IMG/VR virus record: IMGVR_UViG_3300037172_000055
Coordinates: 1 to 41,230 of that record
DNA length: 41,230 nucleotides
Strand: one strand, 5' to 3'
DNA from: a virus
A program made the position numbers and the translations under genes. Every line of letters starts with the position of its first letter. Within the stretch, counting starts at the first letter, position 1. Of the stretch, positions 29,167 to 35,784 are shown one piece after another. Under the pieces are notes generated by a model that was not told the DNA's origin, made no database searches, and was given only the letters and a program-made list of their open reading frames with translations.

Positions 29167-29173
29167 GTAACTG

Positions 29174-29259
29174 TTTTACCTTATATACCACATTCTCTAC
29201 TCCAATCTACCACTCTCTCCCCATAATCCTCCCCATCACTCACAATTTCAACTACTTAC
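29174..29259 (+). other. G-free pyrimidine-rich tract
   Basis: 86 consecutive plus-strand bases contain no G and many C/T runs (TCTCTCCCC, CCTCCCC). The surrounding 130-bp gap has no gene. Such a tract stays unstructured as RNA and could be a loading or binding site, but no function is evident. Confidence 0.4.
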
Positions 29260-29266
29260 GAAACTT

Positions 29267-29284
29267 GTATTAACTCTATATAAT
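29267..29284 (+). promoter_or_regulatory. promoter-like TTG...TATAAT
   Basis: TTGTATTAACTCTATATAATAAC precedes ATG 29299. The same TATATAATAAC core occurs at 34312-34322 before another gene with an upstream gap. Recurrence and position suggest a promoter element, but spacing is not canonical. Confidence 0.25.
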
Positions 29285-29298
29285 AACTTTCCAACTAT

Positions 29299-29565
29299 AT
29301 GAATCCTAAAGTAGAACTAATAAAAATAAACAAAATCCCAATTAGTATAGGTGTGGATAAATACGTATTCCCTATTAAAGCTGGTATATTACATCATAAC
29401 CAAGACTCACTACTAGGCTCTACTATAGTATCAGATCCAGGTTATAGTGTATTAGGATTTCGCCCTGACCCTAAAGCTCTATCCAACCATAATCTAGCCT
29501 TTGAACTAGCAGAACTAGCCTGGAAAATACAAGAATTTGATCTTATATATGAAAACACTAACTAA
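29299..29565 (+). CDS. small protein, unknown
   Basis: 88 residues. K-V-E-L-I-K-I-N-K-I-P-I-S-I, then D-K-Y-V-F-P-I-K-A-G-I-L-H-H and a helical end (LAFELAELAWKIQEFDLIYE). No tag. First gene after the G-free tract; overlaps the next gene by 17 bp. Confidence 0.6.
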   Translation: MNPKVELIKINKIPISIGVDKYVFPIKAGILHHNQDSLLGSTIVSDPGYSVLGFRPDPKALSNHNLAFELAELAWKIQEFDLIYENTN

Positions 29566-29782
29566 CTACCTCAATGACCCGGATAATGACTTAACTGTTG
29601 AACTTGATGCTGAATTATTAAAGAAGATTCAACTAGATACTCTTTATAGTCTATTAATTAAGAGTACTGAAGCCTTAAATCTGCCTGCTATCTCTAAGGA
29701 GCATACTGATATAATGGTAATTCATTTAATCCTTAATGAAATAGAACTTTTGAAATATGGATTCAACATTAAAGAAGTGTAA
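29549..29782 (+). CDS. small acidic helical protein, unknown
   Basis: 77 residues from ATG 29549; a TTG 12 bp upstream is less likely. Helical and acidic (DDLTVELDAELLKK-like, DTLYSLLIKSTEALN, VIHLILNEIELLKYG). No tag, no motif. Confidence 0.58.
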   Translation: MKTLTNYLNDPDNDLTVELDAELLKKIQLDTLYSLLIKSTEALNLPAISKEHTDIMVIHLILNEIELLKYGFNIKEV

Positions 29783-29805
29783 GAAACTAATAACCTGGGC
29801 TGAGC

Positions 29806-30006
29806 ATGAAATTAAAGATTGAATACTTGAAACTACTATATAAAAGAGTACTTAACTGTATATACTATGCTTGTTTGACTGACCAATACTTAAGTTGTAT
29901 AGTACTAATTATAGTTTATCCTATATCTCTTATTATAGTGAATCTATATAACAAAGTTGTAATTAAAGATAGTAAACCTAATTGTTGGAATGATTTTTTC
30001 TTCTAA
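29806..30006 (+). CDS. small single-pass membrane protein
   Basis: 66 residues. A basic amphipathic N-terminus (LKIEYLKLLYKRVLN) precedes one strongly hydrophobic helix (about 31-49: CIVLIIVYPISLIIVNLY), then a polar tail ending W-N-D-F-F-F. Likely inner-membrane. Followed 3 bp later by a Cys-triplet gene. Confidence 0.62.
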   Translation: MKLKIEYLKLLYKRVLNCIYYACLTDQYLSCIVLIIVYPISLIIVNLYNKVVIKDSKPNCWNDFFF

Positions 30007-30009
30007 GAT

Positions 30010-30423
30010 ATGACAATAACAAAAAGAGATGATAGATGGTATGACGAAAACGATAATAGCTGGTTATCAGAAGAAGCAGCTACTCTATACTCACCTAATC
30101 TAACTAATTGTAGTGGTTGTATTGATTGTAGAGATTGTAGAGATTGTATTAATTGTAGTTATTGTAGTCATTGTATTAGTTGTATTAGTTGTAGTGATTG
30201 TTATGATTGTAATGATTGTAGTAATTGTAGAAATTGTATTAGTTGTAGTAATTGTAGTAATTGTAGAAATTGTATTAGTTGTTATGATTGTAACGATTGT
30301 AAATATGTCTGTTGCCTGACAGACAGAACAAGATTTACTGCTCAATTCGAACCTGCTACAGAAGATACTATAATAAGACCTGAACTTGACATTAATAATA
30401 GAAGACTTGAAATTGAACTATGA
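30010..30423 (+). CDS. Cys-triplet repeat protein, copy 7 (22 grid Cys)
   Basis: 137 residues. N-domain R-D-D-R-W-Y-D-E-N-D-N-S-W. It has 22 cysteines on the grid, with an internal direct repeat of C-S-N-C-R-N-C-I-S-C (a 30-bp duplication). The array ends in an off-grid K-Y-V-C-C. The spacer E-D-T-I-I-R-P-E-L-D-I-N-N-R-R-L-E-I-E-L is identical to that of the copy at 31737, so the C-terminal module is shared between two copies whose arrays differ. Confidence 0.85.
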   Translation: MTITKRDDRWYDENDNSWLSEEAATLYSPNLTNCSGCIDCRDCRDCINCSYCSHCISCISCSDCYDCNDCSNCRNCISCSNCSNCRNCISCYDCNDCKYVCCLTDRTRFTAQFEPATEDTIIRPELDINNRRLEIEL

Positions 30424-30683
30424 ATGAATTTAATATAGGTGACATTATTTCTGTAACATTTACTTTTTCTGGTAATCAAGCTATTGGTGTTGTAACTGAC
30501 GATGATAAGTTTATGATCACGTCTTATACTAAAGTACTTAAACCAGACTATGTAGTTAAAGGTTTATCAGACCGTGAACCTCTTTATGGATGTAATATAA
30601 GGAATATTCAACTAGTATCACGGAGTATTAGACAAGTTAGACAAGAAGACCCATTTTCCCGTAACCTAGACCCATATCTATGA
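30420..30683 (+). CDS. tagged SH3/KOW-like protein, detached member
   Basis: 87 residues. E-F-N-I-G-D-I-I-S-V-T-F-T-F-S-G-N-Q-A-I-G-V-V, closest to array member 7 and to the 7875 protein. Tail R-Q-E-D-P-F-S-R-N-L-D-P-Y-L. It directly follows a Cys-triplet gene, an adjacency seen elsewhere (7875/8165, 27713/27997, 27997/28425). Confidence 0.75.
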   Translation: MNEFNIGDIISVTFTFSGNQAIGVVTDDDKFMITSYTKVLKPDYVVKGLSDREPLYGCNIRNIQLVSRSIRQVRQEDPFSRNLDPYL

Positions 30684-31129
30684 ATGAAGAATACCTTAAA
30701 CTAGTTAAAGAACTGCAAACTACAGTAAAAATTGAATTGGACAAAGCTCCACTAAAAGATAATTACTCCTCAAACTATCCTGAAGCATCTGTTAATACCT
30801 TGGCAGTTAATATAGGTATTATTATAGATGATAGATTTAGTGTTAATGACTTATCCAATACTAACACTATAAACCCTCCTATTAAGCTCTATTGGCTCCA
30901 GGTCACGTCCTATAATGATTTTGAAGTCTTCCTGTCTACTAGAGGTATTCCAGCCTATATCTCATTTGACGGTGATCTAGGCCCTAAAGTAAAGGATGGT
31001 GAGGATTGCGCCAAACTACTTGTAAAGGTATGTAAGGCCAATAAGTTGAAAGAACTACCTCAATACGAATGTCACTCCCCTACCCTCTCTAAGAAACAGA
31101 AGATAGAAGAGATACTATTAAACTATTGA
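30680..31129 (+). CDS. unknown protein
   Basis: 149 residues. Segments V-N-T-L-A-V-N-I-G-I-I-I-D-D-R-F, I-K-L-Y-W-L-Q-V-T-S-Y-N-D-F-E-V-F-L and K-L-L-V-K-V-C-K-A-N-K-L suggest an alpha/beta fold. No catalytic motif and no tag. Overlaps the tagged gene before it by 4 bp. Confidence 0.62.
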   Translation: MNEEYLKLVKELQTTVKIELDKAPLKDNYSSNYPEASVNTLAVNIGIIIDDRFSVNDLSNTNTINPPIKLYWLQVTSYNDFEVFLSTRGIPAYISFDGDLGPKVKDGEDCAKLLVKVCKANKLKELPQYECHSPTLSKKQKIEEILLNY

Positions 31130-31132
31130 TTA

Positions 31133-31432
31133 ATGAGAACAGAGCTTGAATGTAATAAGAGAGACTTGGAGGATCATCTATTATCAGAAGCTATTGAAAG
31201 CTTTAGTAATATTCTCTCTAATAATGGTTGTAATGATCTTTATATACCGAATACTGAGGAAGCTAGGCTACTTTGGGATGAATATCAAGCTTGGAACCTC
31301 AAAACTCCTTTAACCGAGCTTAAAGGACATGTAGATTACTGGCCACCCTACGTCGATTCCAAGAATAGGTTAGTAGTATATGATTCTTTATTCATATACT
31401 TATTGCGAAAACGTACAGGTTTGCTAGATTAG
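31133..31432 (+). CDS. unknown protein
   Basis: 99 residues. Helical N-terminus with acidic residues (R-D-L-E-D-H-L-L-S-E-A-I-E-S-F), then E-A-R-L-L-W-D-E-Y-Q-A-W-N and a Trp/Tyr-rich segment V-D-Y-W-P-P-Y-V-D. Ends 7 bp before tRNA-Leu(TAA). Confidence 0.6.
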   Translation: MRTELECNKRDLEDHLLSEAIESFSNILSNNGCNDLYIPNTEEARLLWDEYQAWNLKTPLTELKGHVDYWPPYVDSKNRLVVYDSLFIYLLRKRTGLLD

Positions 31433-31439
31433 ACTTTAT

Positions 31440-31528
31440 GCCTATGTGGTGGAATTGCTAGACACCCGGGAATTAAGATCCCGTGACCTTCAAAAGTCGT
31501 GCAGGTTGAAGTCCTGCCATGGGCACCA
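31440..31528 (+). tRNA. tRNA-Leu(TAA)
   Basis: Acceptor GCCTATG/CATGGGC, anticodon stem CGGGA/TCCCG with loop ATTAAGA, long variable arm, T arm GCAGG/CCTGC, encoded A-CCA. A normal class II Leu tRNA, in contrast to the TAG one. Confidence 0.88.
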
Positions 31529-31542
31529 ATTTAAATAACATT

Positions 31543-31740
31543 ATGGCTCAATTAATAATAAAGAATATTACCATGAATCAAGCCAAAGTATTAGCTAGTT
31601 ACTACCAAAGACAAGGGGAACAACACGCTGAAGTATGGTTTGAAGACAGAAACGAAGAAACACCAATAGTAGATGTATCAAAACGTCCTTGGTTAATAGT
31701 AGATGAAAAAGAAGAAACTGTAACTATTATTTGTAAATGA
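31543..31740 (+). CDS. small protein, unknown
   Basis: 65 residues from ATG 31543; an earlier in-frame ATG lies in the tRNA 3' end. A-Q-L-I-I-K-N-I-T, A-K-V-L-A-S-Y-Y-Q-R-Q-G, A-E-V-W-F-E-D-R and K-E-E-T-V-T-I-I-C-K give a compact beta-alpha-beta pattern. Overlaps the Cys-triplet gene by 4 bp. Confidence 0.62.
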   Translation: MAQLIIKNITMNQAKVLASYYQRQGEQHAEVWFEDRNEETPIVDVSKRPWLIVDEKEETVTIICK

Positions 31741-32075
31741 AACTAACAAAAATAGGTAATAGATGGTATGATGAAAACAATAATAGTTGGTATTCTGAAG
31801 AAGAAGCTACTAAATACTCACCTACCCTAACTAATTGTAGTAATTGTAGTAATTGTATTAATTGTAGTAATTGTAGTAATTGTAGTGATTGTACTAGTTG
31901 TTATATATGTGTTAATTGTAGTAATTGTAGTGAGTGTTATAGATGTAGAGATTGTATTAGTTTGTATAGACATTACAACGAAGAAAAATTAAAACCTCAG
32001 AAGTATGACACTGAAGATACTATAATAAGACCTGAACTTGACATTAATAATAGAAGACTTGAAATTGAACTATGA
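31737..32075 (+). CDS. Cys-triplet repeat protein, copy 8 (14 Cys)
   Basis: 112 residues, the shortest copy. N-domain K-L-T-K-I-G-N-R-W-Y-D-E-N-N-N-S-W-Y-S-E-E. Only 14 cysteines, the first six almost pure S-N-C, so array length varies more than twofold within the family while the N- and C-modules stay constant. Spacer and tail (D-T-I-I-R-P-E-L-D-I-N-N-R-R-L-E-I-E-L) match copy 7. Coupled by overlap to the AAA+ gene. Confidence 0.85.
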   Translation: MKLTKIGNRWYDENNNSWYSEEEATKYSPTLTNCSNCSNCINCSNCSNCSDCTSCYICVNCSNCSECYRCRDCISLYRHYNEEKLKPQKYDTEDTIIRPELDINNRRLEIEL

Positions 32076-33052
32076 CCACCAATAATTTAGAAGAATTTGG
32101 TACTAAACTACCAGAACATACAGCTAAATCTAATCAGATTATGATACCTGATGCTATCCTTTATGCTGCACCAGAAGAAATCAATGTAGCTAATGGATCA
32201 GCTCAAACTCCTACTCAATGGACGGAGCCAGTTTCAGGAATGTTTTTATCCACACCTGAAACAATTAAGAAGTTACCGTCTAATGTATATAAGTATGTAG
32301 CTTATTCAGATAATAAATGGGGTTTTCTGAAAGTTAATATCAATGTTGACGAACTACTATTACTACCTGATAGTACTTCAGATCTAGTACTTCAAGAGAT
32401 TCAAACCTTTCTAGACAATGCGGAAACCTTTAAATACTATGATGTATTGCATAGAAGAGGGTTCTTATTCTATGGTCCAGCAGGTTCAGGCAAGACTTGC
32501 TTAGTACAACAAATCATTAAGAAGGTGATTGACCAGAATGGAGTGATTTTGCTTTGTGATAACCCACAAGCTATCGAACTAGGTTTAAGAGACCTTAGAG
32601 CAGTTGAGCCAGATAGATTCATAGTTTGTCTATTCGAAGATATTGATGCCTTGATTCAAAGATATGGAGAGAAGGAGATTCTTGCTATATTAGATGGTGA
32701 AAGTCAAATCAACAAAGTCTTGAATATAGGAACAACTAATTACCCTGAAGTATTGGATAGGAGAATCATTAGACCTCGTAGATTTGATATGGTGATTAAG
32801 ATTGACTGGCCTAGTGAAGCAGTTAGACGACATTATTTTAAGAATAAGCTTAAGATTGATGACAAAGAACTGGGTAAGTGGGTTAACGCCACGGATAAGT
32901 TCTCCTTCGCTGCTTGTGCTGAGTTGATGATTAGTGTTAAATGTCTAGGTAAGGATTTTGAGAAAGCAGTGGAACATTTACGTGAATTAATGAAACATAA
33001 ACCAGATAGCCGGGATTTTAACAGCCCTGCAGACTTTAATATAGGACATTAG
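32072..33052 (+). CDS. AAA+ ATPase
   Basis: 326 residues. A roughly 120-residue N-terminal domain precedes the ATPase core: F-L-F-Y-G-P-A-G-S-G-K-T (Walker A, 135-142), I-V-C-L-F-E-D-I-D (Walker B with E189-D190), I-G-T-T-N (sensor 1), then D-R-R-I-I-R-P-R-R-F-D (arginine-finger region). The C-terminal helical lid follows. This pattern is of the FtsH/BCS1/proteasomal-ATPase group, which remodel or thread proteins. No protease domain or transmembrane helix is present. It is co-translated with a tagged Cys-triplet gene, which makes it a candidate handler of tagged proteins, by context only. Confidence 0.83.
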   Translation: MTTNNLEEFGTKLPEHTAKSNQIMIPDAILYAAPEEINVANGSAQTPTQWTEPVSGMFLSTPETIKKLPSNVYKYVAYSDNKWGFLKVNINVDELLLLPDSTSDLVLQEIQTFLDNAETFKYYDVLHRRGFLFYGPAGSGKTCLVQQIIKKVIDQNGVILLCDNPQAIELGLRDLRAVEPDRFIVCLFEDIDALIQRYGEKEILAILDGESQINKVLNIGTTNYPEVLDRRIIRPRRFDMVIKIDWPSEAVRRHYFKNKLKIDDKELGKWVNATDKFSFAACAELMISVKCLGKDFEKAVEHLRELMKHKPDSRDFNSPADFNIGH

Positions 33053-33059
33053 TTTTAAA

Positions 33060-33148
33060 GGATAGTTAACTAGTAAAGTTACTAGAACAGTTTACTAAAC
33101 TGATTGCTCCTTAACTGGAGTGGGGAGCATTACCTCAGCTATCCTCCA
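33060..33148 (+). tRNA. tRNA-Ser-like, anticodon ACT
   Basis: Acceptor GGATAGT/GCTATCC, D arm CTAG/CTAG, anticodon stem CAGT/ACTG with loop TTACTAA, long variable arm CTCC-TTAACT-GGAG, T arm TGGGG/CCTCA, encoded T-CCA. The class II shape supports Ser. An A at position 34 is very unusual for a bacterial Ser tRNA (normally GCT for AGC/AGT). Confidence 0.7.
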
Positions 33149-33156
33149 ATTTACTT

Positions 33157-33636
33157 ATGAAACTAACAAAAAGAGATGATAGATGGTATGACGAAAACAA
33201 TAATAGCTGGTTATCAGAAGAAGCAGCTACTCAATACTCACCTACCCTAACTAATTGTTATGATTGTAGAGGTTGTAGTTATTGTGATGATTGTAGTTAT
33301 TGTGATGATTGTAGTAATTGTAGTAATTGTAGTAGTTGTAGTAGTTGTATTAGTAGTTGTATTAGTTGTAGTGTTTGTAGTGTTTGTAGTGATTGTAGTA
33401 GTTGTAATCAGTGTATAAGTTGTAGTGATTGTAGTAATTGTAGTAGGTGTACTAGTTGTAATCGTTGTAGCGGTTGTAGCGGTTGTAGTGATTGTACTCG
33501 TTGTATTGATTGTAGTTGGTGTAGTTTACTTATAGATAGAATAAGATTTTTCCCACAAACTGGCCCTGACAACTCGGAACTAATAACTAGAAAAGAAATA
33601 GCATTAACAGATCGAAATCTGGAACCATTTTTATGA
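33157..33636 (+). CDS. Cys-triplet repeat protein, copy 9 (30 Cys)
   Basis: 159 residues. Standard N-domain, then 30 cysteines with one phase slip (S-C-I-S-S-C-I-S-C). It has an internal tandem duplication S-Y-C-D-D-C-S-Y-C-D-D-C. It shares S-V-C-S-V-C-S-D-C-S-S-C with copy 3 and N-Q-C-I-S-C-S-D-C with copies 2 and 4, so it reads as a mosaic. The spacer is different from the other copies (P-Q-T-G-P-D-N-S-E), followed by A-L-T-D-R-N-L-E-P-F-L. Confidence 0.85.
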   Translation: MKLTKRDDRWYDENNNSWLSEEAATQYSPTLTNCYDCRGCSYCDDCSYCDDCSNCSNCSSCSSCISSCISCSVCSVCSDCSSCNQCISCSDCSNCSRCTSCNRCSGCSGCSDCTRCIDCSWCSLLIDRIRFFPQTGPDNSELITRKEIALTDRNLEPFL

Positions 33637-33962
33637 AAATAAAACCAGGCTTTGAAGAAGAATTTGAAGTAGCCAAGACTTTAATACATAAACATACTGA
33701 TGCTATAATCAAATATGTTAATGATTGGAGTTTGGCGATGGAGAACTGTATAGCTGAAGGTCAATCATTAAAAGATATAGCCATGCCTTTAAGTGAACAG
33801 ATTTCTATTATAGATAGCAGGCCTGACCATGTTAAAGTTATGGCCGCTATACTATTAATGAACTGTTGGATTTATGGGGATGAGTTGACTGAGATATTTC
33901 ATCCTAGCCACCTTAACTTTGAGCTGGAACTGCTAAAACAATTAAAGTTTGCTAATTACTAG
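33633..33962 (+). CDS. unknown helical protein
   Basis: 109 residues, mainly helical (FEEEFEVAKTLIHKHTDAII, M-E-N-C-I-A-E-G-Q-S-L, V-M-A-A-I-L-L-M-N-C-W-I-Y-G). Overlaps the Cys-triplet gene by 4 bp and ends 3 bp before tRNA-Arg(CCT). No tag. Confidence 0.6.
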   Translation: MKIKPGFEEEFEVAKTLIHKHTDAIIKYVNDWSLAMENCIAEGQSLKDIAMPLSEQISIIDSRPDHVKVMAAILLMNCWIYGDELTEIFHPSHLNFELELLKQLKFANY

Positions 33963-33965
33963 AAT

Positions 33966-34041
33966 GAGGGTGTAGTGAAATAGCATATAATAACTCTTTC
34001 CTAAAGAGTAGTTACAGGTTGAAATCCTGTCATCCTTACCA
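33966..34041 (+). tRNA. tRNA-Arg(CCT)
   Basis: Acceptor GAGGGTG/CATCCTT with G-U pairs, anticodon stem ACTCT/AGAGT with loop TTCCTAA, T arm ACAGG/CCTGT, encoded A-CCA. Confidence 0.82.
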
Positions 34042-34050
34042 AATTAAACC

Positions 34051-34143
34051 ATGAAACTAGACGATCAAACAAAAGACAACATTATTGAAATCTTATGGGC
34101 AGTATTCTTTGTATTATTGCTCTTAAAGATATTCATATTTTAA
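34051..34143 (+). CDS. 30-residue membrane microprotein
   Basis: Short frame: charged N-terminus M-K-L-D-D-Q-T-K-D-N, then a single hydrophobic helix of about 20 residues (IIEILWAVFFVLLLLKIFIF). It starts 9 bp after tRNA-Arg in an A-rich leader. First of three consecutive tiny membrane proteins. Confidence 0.5.
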   Translation: MKLDDQTKDNIIEILWAVFFVLLLLKIFIF

Positions 34144-34147
34144 CTTT

Positions 34148-34291
34148 ATGAAACTGCAAAAAATACTAGAAGCCTGTTTATGGATAAATCTTATTATCTT
34201 CATAAGTGCTATAGCGGCTCTTACACATCACTTTTTACTAACTATTCTGTTTTCGATTTTTTGTTTACTCTTTATTGGTTATAAAACTTGA
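34148..34291 (+). CDS. 47-residue membrane protein
   Basis: Two hydrophobic segments (about residues 10-25 and 29-44) separated by T-H-H, basic N-terminus (M-K-L-Q-K) and C-terminus (G-Y-K-T), giving a hairpin topology. Four bp after the preceding microprotein gene. Holin-like size, but no evidence of function. Confidence 0.5.
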   Translation: MKLQKILEACLWINLIIFISAIAALTHHFLLTILFSIFCLLFIGYKT

Positions 34292-34305
34292 AAATATCAT
34301 TATCA

Positions 34306-34319
34306 TTGTTGTATATAAT
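34306..34319 (+). promoter_or_regulatory. promoter-like TTGTTGTATATAAT
   Basis: TATATAATAAC recurs from 29277-29287, here in a 64-bp gap before ATG 34356. Position and repetition are suggestive; no spacing matches a well-known consensus. Confidence 0.25.
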
Positions 34320-34355
34320 AACACTATTCACAAAAACCTTGAATTTACAAACTAA

Positions 34356-34520
34356 ATGAAACCAGACAAAAAGAAGAAAGACCTTTTAATGCTACTATGC
34401 GTTATTGGTGGGATAAGCTTGTTTGCAGGCATGACACATACCCCAATACTATTAGTAGCAATTCCGGTTTACCTTTATCTCTATCTAGACGACCTTGATA
34501 AAGATATCAATGAAGATTAA
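34356..34520 (+). CDS. 54-residue membrane protein
   Basis: Very basic start (M-K-P-D-K-K-K-K-D), hydrophobic segments about residues 10-24 and 29-43, acidic end (L-D-D-L-D-K-D-I-N-E-D). Opposite end charges suggest both termini are cytoplasmic. Third member of the microprotein trio, 6 bp before the deoxyribonucleotidase. Confidence 0.55.
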   Translation: MKPDKKKKDLLMLLCVIGGISLFAGMTHTPILLVAIPVYLYLYLDDLDKDINED

Positions 34521-34526
34521 CACAAA

Positions 34527-35111
34527 ATGAACAATAAACTAACTGTATTTTTAGACTTGGATGGCACTATTGTAGACTGGTTGGATAAGATGAGAAAAGA
34601 ATGTAAATTACCAATCAGTGCATTTACTCAATTTTATGAGAATCCAGACTCTCTAACTGAGGAAGCAATTACTGAATTATTTGGAGGAGAAAATAAATTT
34701 CGCAAACTAATGTATAACAGAAGTGCTAAATTCTGGTATACTCTTGATAGCTTTTGGTGGATGGAATATCTGATAGTCCAGTTAAAAAATAACTTTAATG
34801 AAGTTGCCTTCTTTACTAGCCCTGGAGATAACCCTGAAGCTGGGAAGGGTAAGATTTTATGGCAACAAAAGCATTATCCAGAGATTCCTCTTATTATGGG
34901 GAAACACAAGCATTTATGTGCTGGTCCTAATAAAGTATTAATAGATGATAACTATAGGAAGATTGGTAGGTTTATTGAATATGGAGGTTATGGCATTCTT
35001 TGGCCTAATCAGTTTCATGTAGCTAAGTTTAATGCCGGTAGAACGTACTCACTTATTTCTGATATAGTAGCTGAAATTCTAGCTTACCAGAAATACCATA
35101 CCTTGATTTAA
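34527..35111 (+). CDS. HAD-family 5'(3')-deoxyribonucleotidase-like enzyme
   Basis: 194 residues, normal for the NT5C-type family. F-L-D10-L-D12-G-T carries the nucleophile and acid/base aspartates, F-F-T-S-P is motif II, a Lys in the K-I-L-W-Q-Q-K-H helix supplies motif III, and L-I-D-D-N-Y is motif IV. The enzyme dephosphorylates nucleoside monophosphates and in phages tunes dNTP pools or recycles host nucleotides. It precedes the HNH gene by 1 bp. Confidence 0.78.
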   Translation: MNNKLTVFLDLDGTIVDWLDKMRKECKLPISAFTQFYENPDSLTEEAITELFGGENKFRKLMYNRSAKFWYTLDSFWWMEYLIVQLKNNFNEVAFFTSPGDNPEAGKGKILWQQKHYPEIPLIMGKHKHLCAGPNKVLIDDNYRKIGRFIEYGGYGILWPNQFHVAKFNAGRTYSLISDIVAEILAYQKYHTLI

Positions 35112-35112
35112 T

Positions 35113-35784
35113 ATGTCTGACCTCATTTTTAGTCGTGAAGTGCTTAAGTTGAATAAAAATCATTTACCTATAGGATTCTTCACGCCTAAAGATGTATTTA
35201 CAGCTTTGGCTAATTATATGGTTGATAGAAGACAGAACTATATACTGGATGTTAAAGGTAATAAAATGCGCAAGATGCTGGCTTATGATATTACTTATGA
35301 ACAGATAGATGATGACCTATACGACTTCTCCAAACTTCTTAATATGCGGGTAGTTGACTGGGATGAATGGATAACCTTGCCAGTAAGGAGTTATGATCTA
35401 TTCGTACATACCCCTAACCTTGTAGTAAGAGTGCCTAGAGTAGTTGTAAGTCTGGCTTGTGAAGAAATGCCTAAAGTTCGATATAATACTAGCTTAAAAT
35501 CTGTTTATAACCTGTATGAAGGTATTTGTCAGATAAGTAAGAAAAGATTAACAATGAAGGAGGCTAGTCGTGATCATGTAATACCTGTCTCTAAAGGTGG
35601 CGAAAATAAGCTAAATAACATCATCTTGGTCGATAGATGTATTAATAGCAGAATGGGTAATAAGTATAAACATGAGTTAGGATTGCCAGAGATTAAACCT
35701 AAAACCCCTAAAACCATGCCGGTAAAAGATACATTAAGAAATATTAAAGGTGTTCCGGAATGGGAATACTGGTTAAAAAGATGA
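35113..35784 (+). CDS. HNH endonuclease
   Basis: 223 residues. The N-terminal domain (F-S-R-E-V-L-K-L-N-K-N-H-L-P-I-G) resembles the V-L-N-x-x-x-x-P-I start of McrA-like HNH proteins. The C-terminal HNH is C-Q-I-S-K-K, S-R-D-H-V-I-P-V-S-K-G-G-E-N-K-L-N-N-I, then C-I-N-S-R-M. Only one cysteine of the usual second CxxC pairs is present, so zinc support is reduced. Unlike the two other nucleases it is packed tightly with its neighbours, which suggests a resident gene and not a recent insertion. Confidence 0.78.
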   Translation: MSDLIFSREVLKLNKNHLPIGFFTPKDVFTALANYMVDRRQNYILDVKGNKMRKMLAYDITYEQIDDDLYDFSKLLNMRVVDWDEWITLPVRSYDLFVHTPNLVVRVPRVVVSLACEEMPKVRYNTSLKSVYNLYEGICQISKKRLTMKEASRDHVIPVSKGGENKLNNIILVDRCINSRMGNKYKHELGLPEIKPKTPKTMPVKDTLRNIKGVPEWEYWLKR

